DNA of 64,000 nucleotides from Pithys albifrons albifrons (taxonomy: Eukaryota; Chordata; Aves; Passeriformes; Thamnophilidae), in contig NC_092497.1 in assembly GCF_047495875.1 (NCBI RefSeq), positions 6,589,513 through 6,653,512 of the forward strand, given 5' to 3'. Below are positions 49,544 to 61,249 of this stretch, one piece after another (position 1 is the stretch's first letter; every line of letters begins with the position of its first letter). The notes under the pieces were generated by a model. The model searched no databases. It was not told the origin of the DNA and saw nothing but the letters and a program-made list of their open reading frames with translations. The translations under genes were made by a program, and so were the position numbers.

Positions 49544-52500
49544 ATTGAAAGCAACTAGTTCTTTTTTGGTCTTTTTTTGGGGGGTGTTTATTTTTGGTGG
49601 CTTGTTGGGTTTTTTTTTTCACCACAAAATCAGAGGGGAATTATATTCAATGTCTTTATATTTGGAAAAGGCTGAGCAGTAAAAGTTGCTTTTGTAACAC
49701 ATGCATGACAATAAGACTTCAGGGTTGAAGGATAATGGCTCTTCTTAAAACACAAATCTTCATCCTAGAATTCTGAAATGGAGACTCCAAATAAGGGTCT
49801 GCTGAGATAGGGTAACTTGTCGTGCCTGTGTTTTGACTACCTGATTTTTAATATTTTCAGCCTTTCATAGCAGTATGCCCTTTAACAAATCTGGAATGGT
49901 GGGACACCGAGCCCATCTGCTACTTGGAAACTCATGAAATACAAATAATAGTACATTTCAGTCTCTCTGACTGGGGAATAACAGCTTTCCAGGCCACATG
50001 TTGCCACAAGTTGTCACAAGTGTATGACATTTTTCGTACTTGTGATGCTAGTTCAACAAATTGAGGGGTTTTTGACAGCTCATGATTTTCCTTTCAATTT
50101 TAAGTTTTTTTGCAGCATACTCTGCTTCACTTTTGGAGCATGACTAATCCCTTTGACTGCAGTAACTATACTCAGGTTTTTAATCTTATAAGCAAGAGCT
50201 GGAGTTTTTTGCCAATCAGAAACAAGCATTCCTTAACTGAACAGACATCAGTCTTTCACACGCTAGCCAATTTGCAGTGTTAAATATTTCAGGAAAGTAT
50301 GATTTCAAGTTTGATGAAGAAAAGCACAAAAATTAAATTTGGAAACAAATTTGTTCTGCCGTTATTTTTTTCCAAGTACACTAAAGGTTGATGACTGCTT
50401 TTTTTTCCTTGCTATTATTTTAGTGTTTTCATCATATAAATTCTATGCACCTCAGATGAAGAAAAAAAAACAAAATAAAAAAAAACCAACAAAGGAAAGA
50501 AAACCCAAACAACCCCAAACCCAACAACAAAAAGCCAAAACCAAACAATCCAGGAGTAGGGGAAGTTTTATTGCTAAACCTTGTTGAAGTTCATGGAAAT
50601 AAACTGCTTTATACCAACACTGAGTCAGATATGGTGCATGGAGCAAATAATATTTGAACAGAAAGATGAGCAAGGAACTAAATGGAGCTACATACTTAAT
50701 GAGCAGTGAGCTAATGAGTTTGCGAGTTCGCAATCTAATGAGCTGAGGTTCTCTGCTGCAAGCAGGTAATCTGTAGTTTGCAGATTGTGGTTTACCTTTA
50801 GGTGCCTACTTATAACTTCGGTTATGCTTTTCCCAAGATGAGCTACTTCAAAATTACTTCTTGCCACTCATGTGAAAACTGGTTTCTCACAAAGAATCCT
50901 CCCCATAGCCTACGACCATTAATGAAATCATCAGGAACTGCTTGGATAGAGAAGAGCTTAGCCAAAAATTTAAGTAAAAGTTGTTTGACCAGGACTATTT
51001 TCCTTATCCTGCAATTCTTATGACATGGTAGCAGTACAATAAATAGAGCTAGAACTTAAAGAGCATCCTTATCCAAACTGCAATAAGCCCTAAAAAAATC
51101 AGCAGACTCACCTGTGAAGTAAATTATTTGTCATGCTGGTGAAGTTTCAAAATGGAGTTTTACTTTCCTCATCCCCATAAAAACTTATGCTATGAAACAG
51201 AAGATGACCAAACAGTTGAATGGGTTTTAAAGCACAGTGTCGTATGGTTATTTTATGACAGTCTAACATGTTTGAAAGTAGGTCTGACAGCCAAGGGAGA
51301 AAAAAAATATTAATGGACAAACACATTCCTCGATTCTTAAACTGTCCACTCTCTTTTCCAATATAAAGTCATATGCTTTTCAAATGTTCTTTGTCCTCAT
51401 ATTTATAAAATTATTCTTTCATATAAGATACAATTTTTCATATTTTATTTTATATTTTTTATGTTATTATTTATTTATTTTTCCTTTGAAAGAGGTTTTT
51501 CAACATTAAAATAATGCATCACTACAATGTGTGAAAAAATACTGTACAAATATAGGTTTGTTCCAGTGTTTGTTGGGCTAACCTGTTGTCCCTTTCCCTA
51601 CTATATCCTGGGCTATTTCTCATCAGGTGGGCAAAGCTCTAGGAGATCTCGGAGGCTTTTGTGTAAAGTACGTGCATTAAAAATTTCCAACATATTACAG
51701 ATAATCACTGTATGATTTCATTTTTTATCTTAAGAGTGATGAATGCCTTAGCAAAGGGGAACAAAAAATGTGGACTTCTCATCTTACAGGAAACCAAAAA
51801 ATTACATGAGAAATGCAGAGCTGTAAGAAAAAAATGCATTATTCATTTCCTCTGGTAATAGAAGAGATCTTCATAGTCTTGTAAATGTTGGGCCCATGGT
51901 CATAGCTTATCACCACTGTATTCAACAGAGAAAGTCTGCTTTCACAAAATGCATCTCAGACCATCTGAAGGTAAATCCCTAAACTAGGTAAGATGATTAG
52001 GACTCTGGAGCTATCCTTCCTTCTCTGACATTCGAAGGATGTCTAGGTTTCTAGAAAGAGTCAAAGTGAAGGTCTAGCTTTCAGACTGCTGAGGCTGAAC
52101 TGAGGAACAGTGCTCTGGAAAAAACAGTTTACAAGGAAAAAGTGAAGATTAGGAGATATGTGTGTTCAAGAAATGAGCGTGTGGGCACTGCTGCATTCAG
52201 GATAATCAATTTTGTGATTGGAGTTGAAATTGCAAGTTTTGGAGAAGATGAGATAAGAAAGCAAAACAAAAAAAACTTGGAAGAGTGAGGATTTAAAGCA
52301 CTAACAGACAGTCTGAAGATGTTACAAAAATGACTGAGGTCTGAGGATCCCATATTGTGATAGGGAATCATGCTAGATGGTTTTTGAGGATCATTTATTG
52401 CCTTGCTTTCTGTGATTCTGAGAGAATGTCATCACACATACTGTAAGTTTGAACAGTGTCAAACTGCTATTGAGCTTAAAGGCAGAATCATACTGTTGGT

Positions 52501-53865
52501 TTCCTAGTTTTTAAACTTGATATAAGGGAACCTAAATATTTTTAAACTGGCATGGGTTATTTTTTTACCATAATTTTAAAAAGTAGAACAACAGTGGTCT
52601 TGGGGGTGGAGGGGAGAGAGGGGAGGAAGAAAAGAAAATATGATAGCCAGATAGCCAGGATATGAGAGATTCACTGAGATGTCCCCATCCTTAATGAGAA
52701 ATCACAGGGAAGATTACTGCCACTGCTTGCCTATACGCTCTGACTTATCAGTTGGTCTGGGAGTTTAGGCTTCTGCGATATTGAATGAAGATTATAAGCC
52801 AGATGGGCCACAAATTCTGTCAAGCCTTCTTGGCAGCTGCTCTCATTACAAAAGCCAGCCAGCCTTTTCCAAAAATAAGAATGTGAAGCAAATTGGGCTT
52901 ATAGACCCTTATAATGCAATTGCACGCAGAGATGGAGACCTGAGCGAGCAGGCAGAAATATTATTGATGGCTGCTGAAAAAAGGGAATAAGATGTTATTA
53001 AGCCAAGTCAGAGATAGATATCGATAGCTAATATAAAGCCTTTATTGGTTTGCAGACTCCAGGAAAGAGGGTTCAGAGCTTCGACCCTTTGCTTTGCTTT
53101 TAATTTCACTGGAGATGCAGGGTTTATGAATAAAACATATCTTCACTCATGATTCTGATATTAGTCACTGCTTTCTGTGTCCCTCATTCTCTCAGAGCAA
53201 GCAACATGCACTAACTACATAAACTTTGAAGGCTCTATTTTACAGAGATGGGGATGAATGCAAACTGTCAATGAAGGAGTAGTTTGGGAGGAAAGAAAGG
53301 AGAGGAAAAATAAGCAAGAAAGTGAATGACAGACTACAAAGAAGAAAAATGGGTGAAAAACAGAGGAATACAAGCACTGTTCTGAAAGACATAATGAGAT
53401 AAGAATGGATGAAAGAAAATGGTTGGAAGAATTCACATTGCCTTCCTCCTCTGACAAGATACGATGGCAGAGTTGTTCTGCTTCTGGTACTCTCCATCTT
53501 CATTTATAGAAGCAAGATTTTCAGCAAGAAGTGTAGGGATTCCTGAAGCTGTAGTTGTACATAAGTTGACTTTGCATCCTATTTATTCTGATGTATTCAT
53601 AAGCATATATAGGATTATTAATAGTGATGTATCAAGAGGGTCGGAACCTTTCATAAACTTCTTAGATACTATCCTGAAATATCTGCAAAATATCACTGGA
53701 GTTAAGAATATTTCAGAATTATATCAAGGATTGGGAGACAAGATATATGAAAGACAGAAAATAAAAATACTTTGTAATGGACTTTACAAGTCATTAACAG
53801 CCCAAGTCCAGTGGGTACATCTCATCCGTGTGGTGCAGAACACACCCCAAGATCCTGCAACTCAC
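49544..53865. other. Unassigned DNA
   Basis: No gene was proven. It holds an A-rich tract at 50457-50545 and a candidate conserved block at 52760-53045, which is listed separately. A + frame at 53464-53961 (165 codons) is unrecognised, and its last 30 codons lie in the LTR, so it is probably chance. Confidence 0.5.
52760..53045 (+). other. Candidate conserved non-coding block or exon-like frame
   Basis: This stretch is non-repetitive, with higher complexity than its surroundings. It contains the perfect palindrome TGCAATTGCA (52915-52924) and several ATTA/TTAT homeodomain-type cores. A + frame of 69 codons (52781-52990) ends in an acidic, Ala-rich segment (EQAEILLMAAEKRE), but no family is recognised and no splice sites stand out. 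It is a guess that only comparison with other birds could settle. Confidence 0.2.
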
Positions 53866-54903
53866 TGTCCTTGTTTTGGGATGGAGTTAGTTTTCTTCCT
53901 AGTATCTGGTACAGTGTTATGTTTTGGATTTGGTATGAAAATAATGTTGATTAGACAGTGATGTTTTAGTTGTCTCCCAGCAGTGTCCACTCTAATCAAA
54001 GACTCAGTTTCCCATGCTCTGGCAGCAAGCAGGGGCAGATGAAGTGGAGGGGAAGCATGAGCAGGAGAACTGACCCAAACTGCACAAAGGGATATTCCAT
54101 ATCACAAAGCATCATACACAATATAAAACTGGGGGAGTTGACTCGGAGAGGCCAACTGCTGCCAGGGGATGGGTGGGTCATTGGGCAATGGATGGTGAAT
54201 TTTGTATTGTGCATCACTTATTTCTCTTGGGTTTTATTTTTCTCTGTCTTTTTCTTGTCTCACTTTTCATAGAATCATAGAATCAATTGGGTTGGAAAAG
54301 ACCTCCAGGATCATCAAGTGCAACCCTTGGTCCAACTCCAGTTCATTTACCAGATCATGGCACTCAGTGCCACGTCCAATCTGCGTTTAAAAATCTCCAG
54401 GAATGGTGAATCCACCACCTCTCCGGGCAGCCCATTCCAATGCCTGAGCACTCTCTCTGGAAAGAATTTTTTTTCTGATATCCAACTTAAATTTCCCCTG
54501 GCAGAGCTTAAGCCCATGCCCCCTTGTCCTATTGCTGAGTGCTTGGGAGAAGAGACCAACCCCCACCTGGCTAGAACTTCCCTTCAGGTAGTTCTAGGCA
54601 GTGATGAGGTCACCTCTGAGCCTCCTCTTCTCCAGGCTAAACACCCCCAGCTGCCTCAGCCTCTCACCATAGGACTTGTGCTCCAGTCCCTTCACCAGCC
54701 TTGTTGCACTTCTCTGGACCTGCTCCAGCACCTCAATATCCTTTCTGAACTGAGGGATTAAGATTCTGTTATTATTATTATTACATATCTGAACACACAA
54801 ATTTTACTTTTTTTCCAGCTATCCTCCCCATCTCATTGTGACAGCAGAGAGTGAGTGACTGGGTCCATAGTACTTACTTGCCAGCTGGGTTGAAACCATG
54901 AGA
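53866..54903 (+). mobile_element. Solo LTR of an endogenous retrovirus, split by a CR1
   Basis: The two halves (53866-54266 and 54757-54903, about 550 bp together) read as one LTR on the + strand. It starts TGTCCTTGTTTTGGGATGGA and includes a TATA-like TATAAAACTGGGG at 54122-54134. It continues with TTGTATTGTGCATCACTTAT and ends with ACAAATTTTACTTTTTTTCC, GTGAGTGAC, CAGCTGGGTTGAAACCATGA. This block order is that of a common songbird LTR type. No retroviral gene adjoins it. Flanking pentamers (CTCAC and CTACC) are similar but not identical, so the target-site duplication is uncertain. Confidence 0.7.
54267..54756 (-). mobile_element. CR1 LINE 3' end nested in the LTR
   Basis: The tail TCATAGAATCATAGAATCAA starts at 54267. 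The copy runs 490 bp to CTTTCTGAACTGAGGG, where LTR sequence resumes. The minus-strand frame 54594-54756 gives [36 protein letters not shown] and [14 protein letters not shown], typical of the CR1 ORF2 C-terminus. It is about as well preserved as the copy at 61.25 kb, suggesting a similar, fairly recent age. The frames at 54318-54761 (+) and 54347-54559 (-) belong to this element. Confidence 0.93.
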
Positions 54904-56659
54904 CTACCATAGAATAGCATAGAATTTGGTTGTAAATACTGTCAGTGATGTTATATTTTGTCCATACAGTTTCTTTTTTTTTCCCCATTGGAGACAAATA
55001 CATAGGATAAGGGCCTAGTTTTTGCCAATGAAGTTTTAGACTAAGACTGGATTTATACCTTGGCATCAAAATTTTAAAATGCTCCAAGGTCTCTCAATTT
55101 AGGTACAGACAGTGTGGCTTCAGTTCCTATGTCTCCTCTAGTCTCATCCAGGACAGACCTACTCAGAGGTATGAAAATGGAATCAAGATGCTTTTCCCAC
55201 AATTTAAGGAAAACATATATGTGATGTCCATAGAGTAACAGCAGTACATTTGAATGAGTGAATGCTCCGCTAAAGTGATGGGCAAGGAATAATATGGTAT
55301 TGACTTGTTGTTCAGAACCAAAAAAGAACAAAGAAATAAAAAAAAAAAGACTCCTCCAGTAAATTGTTCTTATCTCAGCCTGTGATCTTTACTTTTTTTT
55401 GCCTCCTGTTGGAGAGGGGGAGAGGAATATCTTGTGATCTTTTTAATAGGAGCACTAAATTGGGGAATAACATTGCTAAACCACGGCACCACAAGATTTG
55501 AATAAAAACTCACAGTGGACAGGAATGACTTTATCAGAAGAGAAACAGAAATTCTGAAATGTAGATTTTATCTGGATAAAATAGTTATTTCATACTCCCT
55601 GAACAATTTGAGCCAGTCTACATCCTCTGCAGCACAGTGAATGAATTTCACCCCTATGAAGCTATTGATGTTCTTTTGGATGTGGACAAATATTTCAGAA
55701 AGAAGTCAGTTCCAAATGAAAGGCTCCAATGTGGAGTTAGGAGGAACAAAGTTGATGGAAATGTTCATCTTCTTGATGAAAGGCATAGAGAATAGTTACA
55801 AGCTGATATTAATGGTATTTCAGTGATCTAGTCACAGGTAAAATAACTTTGTGCACTTCTAAGACATAATACTAGTTGTACAGGATTTTGGCCCTGTTTT
55901 GAAAGGGTAGTTGCAAAGTAAGAAATTCATAATAGGCTTCAAACCTTAAGTATTGCAATTTTTAGAAACTGTGTTCTTCCAACTTTGTTGTCAGAATTTT
56001 GTCCCAGGTTGTGTAGAAGTAAGAAAGAACCATTTTGGGCTTTAGGATGCTCATTTTCAAAGTGCATAGGATAAAAACAACTGTGTCATTCAGCCTATGC
56101 TTCACAAATGAAAATAATAGCTAAAATGTATGCCAAATTGACTAACCTAATCAACCACCTGTTTGATGGGGTTATTATGCAATCACTACACTTTCTTCCA
56201 GAACATTTATGAAATCACAGGCGATGCCATCCAGTTTTCATAAGTATTAGTTCAGAAAATAGACTATAATTCCACCACCTCTCTGCCTTCCTTTCTAGTG
56301 TGTTATAATTAATAATGAGCCTCAATGTTGTTTTGATTTTCACAGCTTTAAAGTTAGAACCAAGGCTGCTCTTCCATCTTCCTTTCACTTCATAAATTTT
56401 TTGGAAAGGTAGCTCAGATATTTAAATAATCACTTGGGGTTCAGCCTCCACTTCCTTGCTTTTAGTCTTCCCATTTCACCGAAATACGGATGATAACACC
56501 TTACTTTTCTTCTTTTTTTGCTGGGTTTTCTATTATATGCAACCTTAAAAACAAGCTAAACACTTCCTAAAGAGGGAGAGAAAGCAGTTGGTTACCTGAA
56601 TAGAAAAACTGATCATCTAGGTGCATCTATTTTTTTGCCTACTATGCAACATCAGGGTG
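54904..56659. other. Unassigned DNA
   Basis: No gene or repeat family was recognised; only short A/T runs are present. Confidence 0.5.
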
Positions 56660-56843
56660 TGAGATACTGGTACAGGTTGCCAAGAGAAGTTGTGAATACT
56701 CCACCACTGGAATTGTTCAAGGACAGGTTGGGTGGGACTTTGAGTAGTCTGGTCTAGTGAAAGATTCCACTGCCAATGGAAGGATTTGGTCTATGTAATC
56801 TTTAAAGGTCTCTTCCAACAAAAACTATTCTATGATTTTATCG
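56660..56843 (+). mobile_element. CR1 LINE 3' end (+ strand)
   Basis: GTGAGATACTGGTACAGGTT, then GCCAAGAGAAGTTGTGAATA, GGAATTGTTCAAGGACAGGT, TGGGTGGGACTTTGAGTAG and CTTTAAAGGTCTCTTCCAAC lead into AACTATTCTATGATTTTATC. This is a diverged CR1 end whose orientation is opposite to the next element. Confidence 0.88.
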
Positions 56844-56950
56844 TTCTACAACAGTAACAGCATCATGCAACCAGCAGCAATAATAAGCATTGCAGGAGCT
56901 CCCAGTGAGTGTTAGAAAGCTTTAGCTGAAACAATGCAGAATTTTTTAAG

Positions 56951-57868
56951 AGTCACAGAATTAATCACGTTGAGAAAGACTATTGAGATCATCAAGTCCA
57001 ACCTATGACCTAACACCACCTCATGAATGAGACCGAGGCACTGAGTGCCATGTCCACTCTTTCCTTAAACATCTCCAGAGTTGGTGACTCCACCACCTCC
57101 CTGGGACAGCTCATTACAATATTTAGTCACCCTTTCAGTGAAGAAATTCCTCCTAATGTCCAACTTAAACCTCCGCTGGTGCAACATGATGCTACGTCTT
57201 CTTTTCCGGTCACTAGTGAAGACAACAAGATCCACCTGATTCAATCTCCTGTAAGAAGGTTGTAGAGTTACAAGGTCCCCCTGAGTCATGTCTTCCGCAG
57301 GCTATGTAACATCAGTTCCCTCAACTGCTCCTCATAACCTTTGTGTTACTGATCTTTCACCAGCTCTGTTGACCTTCTCTGGACCTGCTCCAGCACCTCA
57401 ATTCCCTTTGTGAACTGAGGGGTTCAGAACTGAACACAGAACTCCAGGAGTGACCTCACTGTGTTTGCTACAGGGGAAGAATCACTTCCCTGCTCCTTCT
57501 GGCCACGCTGTTCCTGATATAGGCCAGGATGCCACTGGCTTTCTTGCCCACCTGGGCACACTGTGGCTCATATTCAGTCACTGTTGATCAGCACCCCCAG
57601 ACTCTTCCTCCCGAGGCCCCTTTCCAGTCCCTCTACCTCCAGCCTGGAGCTGCAAGGGGTTATTATGACCAAAGTGCAGGGCCCAGAACTTAGTCTTGTT
57701 CAGCCTCAAACTGTTGGCCTCAGGCCATCTATCCAGCCTGCCCAGATGCTTCTGCAGAGCCTTCCTGCCCTCAAACAGATCAAAGTTCCCACTCAACTGG
57801 GTGTTGTCTGAAAATTTGCTAAGGGTGGACTCAATCCTCTCACACAAGTCATCAATAAAGATACTGAA
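56951..57868 (-). mobile_element. CR1 LINE 3' portion, older copy
   Basis: The tail is decayed (AGTCACAGAATTAATCACGT). ORF2 C-terminal and reverse-transcriptase-distal sequence follows for about 900 bp, for example AGTTGGTGACTCCACCACCT, TTCTCTGGACCTGCTCCAGC and CTTCTTGCCCACCTGGGCAC. It extends upstream to the region after the FADD motif: the minus frame at 57578-57847 gives [11 protein letters not shown], with the catalytic FADD changed to FSDN. It is interrupted by many stops and shifts. Compared with the copies at 54.3 and 61.3 kb it is clearly more diverged. Confidence 0.9.
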
Positions 57869-60800
57869 TCTTGAACTAAGATTTGACTACCGCAATATGC
57901 AGAGCAGAACTGACTTGAAAAATGAAGATTGTTCCTATGAGTCATAGGAGTGAATTGTACTGCTCCAAGATCTAGCATCAAGTTTGAACATAAGGTGATC
58001 CAAAAATGAGGTTTTACAACACCATTGCGAAGTCACCCAGTAGCATTAGTAAAGTGAGGATTTAGCCTAAGGGCAAATTATGTCAACTACCCTTTAGAAC
58101 AAAAAAGCAAGAAAGGCAGCCGACAAGACTTGGCCAGTAACATGACCTGGGTTGTATTTTGTGCTTGTATTCAATCTGTAAAATGAAATGCAAATGCCCT
58201 AGAGAAAAAAAAAATAAAGAAAAAGAATATTAAAAGATTACTACCTTCCAGTCCCACAGAAACCCATCTGCTGCAATGCTTCCCAGCATGTGGCACTATA
58301 TGCCCTCAATAGTGATAGCTCTTTTTCCAGCAGCAGCGACTAAATGTTTCACTACCACAGCTGCTTTTTGGCTCAGCTGCTGCTTGCTGGTTGTACTTCA
58401 ATTTCTCTTTTCATTTTAGATTTCAGTGGCCCCTTTTCCCATTATACTGAGTAATATATGAGTCTGAATGATGTGTGTAATGGGAAACTGATGTTATGTG
58501 TGTACTTTATTGACACAACTGACAAGAAAAGCCTTAGCCTACTTCTCTAAGTAGTGTAATTTATTGTTCACTATCCCCTGCTCACCCACATATAATAGTA
58601 AATGAGACAAAAAGAAAGCAGAATTGTAATATTACTCTTTCCCCAAATACTTACAAACAAACCAACCAACCAAAATCATTAAACCTGAAACAAGTGTTTC
58701 CTGTGTTTTACACTGCATGACTAGAGAGTAATGTCTACATTTTTGCCCCCAGACAGGGAGGTGGATGAAGCCCCATTTCTCTTAATTTCCTGATCTAAGT
58801 CTTGAAATTATTATCTCTTCTGGGCTGATTGTCAGCTGTTTCACTGGAGTTTTGTTTCTTTACTCCATAAACATCACCTTAGTCCATAGACTATAGTTTT
58901 AAAATTAAAAGAAATTCTATTAAATCCAATAAATTAAATAGAATGCAGTGGCAGAGACACTGACAGCATTGGGAAATGATCATTAACACTTATAACAAGT
59001 AGGACAAACTATGATCATCAACAGTATGATGTGGTGACTTTTGAGTTATGTTAAATTGTTTGTTCATTATTGTTGATTCCCACATAACCCACTGGAATGA
59101 AAAATCTCACTTAAGCATAGGACAACATCAGGATGGAGACTGGTGTCCTGTAACTAGAACTCTATATCTCTATCCTGTAATGATTCATCATTTGCTTCAC
59201 AGTTGCAGAATGTCCAGGATGGCAGCAGTCAGTGTTGTCATGTGTTTATACTACCTTGGCAATAATTTTACATACTTGAATAAGTTTTTATTAGGGCTAA
59301 ATTACTGTTGCAGGTAAATATAAACTATAGGTAAATGTAGAATGTTCTTACAAAAAGAATCTACAAAGCTCTGAGCTTCCAAATTATGATAATCTTCAAG
59401 GTGTGATACGTGTATATGCCTGTACACAAGAAAATTAGAATATTTTTTGAATTTTTTACTTCCAAACCATTTTTCTTATTTTATGTTTCCCTCAGGAATT
59501 TAGAAAACTGTTGGATTATAACTCTGCTGCTTTACCTTTCTTCTCACCTATCCACTTTTCCACCTTTATATATGATTATTAGATTCATTGGGTTTACAAT
59601 CACAAAGGACTTTGTGGATAAGTAATCTGACCTGCATGAGTCCTAGCATAGGCTTTCATTGTTCCTATACCTAATGCTAAAACCTGTCATTGAACTAGAG
59701 CACACATTGGTAGAAAGGCACTTTTTGATAAAGATTTCAAGATTTCAGCAGTGAAGAATCCATTCATTACAAGGAGTGAGTAGAGACACTATGCAAAGAT
59801 GTCTGGAGATTTGCATTTAAAATAGGAGTAAAATCTCTTTTTTACAGCTGAAAGATTGAATTTGCTCTCCTGCTTTGGCATAATAACATTCAAACTGAAT
59901 TTTCTATGTTCTTTGATTAGTAAAAAGAGTCCATAACTTCTGCACAAAAAACCAGAAAGAATACTTCCTTTGTGAAATTATTCTGCTTTCCTCAGGTTTC
60001 TTTGGACTTCTTTTAAAATGCAGCTACTTAGAATACTAGAATATTTCACACATTTTCCCATTTCAAGATGCTTTTTGAAAGTTATTGTACTTTTCCAGAA
60101 TTAAACTAAGAAAATATCATACTTTTCCTTCCTCCTCCAGTTCCTTCACACTCACAGACCGTCTCACATTGCTGGAAATCCATCAGAAAAGATAAGCACA
60201 AATGTTAGTTGTTCAAACAGTTAGTTCATAAAGGTCTTATCCTCCAAATGTCCTAATATTTAAGAGCATAACATCACTTAATAAAAATAGTAATGAAAAA
60301 ATTCACGTTTGAATTTAAGAAAAAATCTGTGCTATTTAAAATATATGTTGCTCAGGATTCATCTGGAAAATACTTCCAAGAGAGACTGAGTTGGAAGTAA
60401 TATTGGAGTTCTTTACTTACTTTATATAACTGAATATGGAATGCCACCAGAGAAATGTGGTTGCTAATGTCCCGAGTGATAATCTCTTTCTAATCAGAGG
60501 GAGTGCACAAAGGTCTCTCCCTGACAATTCTTCACTGGCCAGTTTTCTGAGGACCCCACCTTTACCTTCGTGACATGACATAGTGTCATTGGCATGACTC
60601 AGGAAATAGGCCCTCATAAGTCTCATTAATTCAAAATTCTGCTGCTTCATAATTTCAAGCCAAAAAAAAAGGATGAACTTTCCTTATCATAGCGAGCTTC
60701 CCTTGTCTTGAAAGACCATGGGCCCTTGCTCAGTCCTGGAAATGAAAAAAGGTATCTTAAAGCCTCTTGGGTTATCATACTCAAAATCATTTAATGGAAA

Positions 60801-61249
60801 ACAGAAATGTGATAATATGATCTCTAAGATACTGGTACCTTTATTATAAAATAATGTACTTTATCTTATTTTTTGAGGAAAACAGTAATGTCCTGAGATT
60901 AGCAAAGCATTAGTACAAACTCTTAAGTGCCTTCCATAGGCACTTAACCAATGCAATCCTGCAGCCATGCTACAGGCCATCTTATCAGGAGGCATGGTCA
61001 GAAGGGGAGGGAGTATCTGGGGCCAGGCTTGTAAGGTGGATTGAAACTGTTTTGCTATGGGAGTTCTGTCCCACAGCTACAGAGAGACATCAGTGCACTG
61101 CAAAGGATGCAGGCAGATTAAAGTGAGAGCTCAGGAAAAGAGCATGAAAGAAGTGGAGCTACAGCTGCTGAGACACTGTGATGACCCCACAACTTCATAT
61201 TAAATAGCTTGTGACCATGTATTTTCTGTGTGTTGCCAGGAGGCAGGTA
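57869..61249. other. Unassigned DNA
   Basis: No gene or transposon was recognised over about 3.4 kb. Open frames are under 90 codons. Confidence 0.5.
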
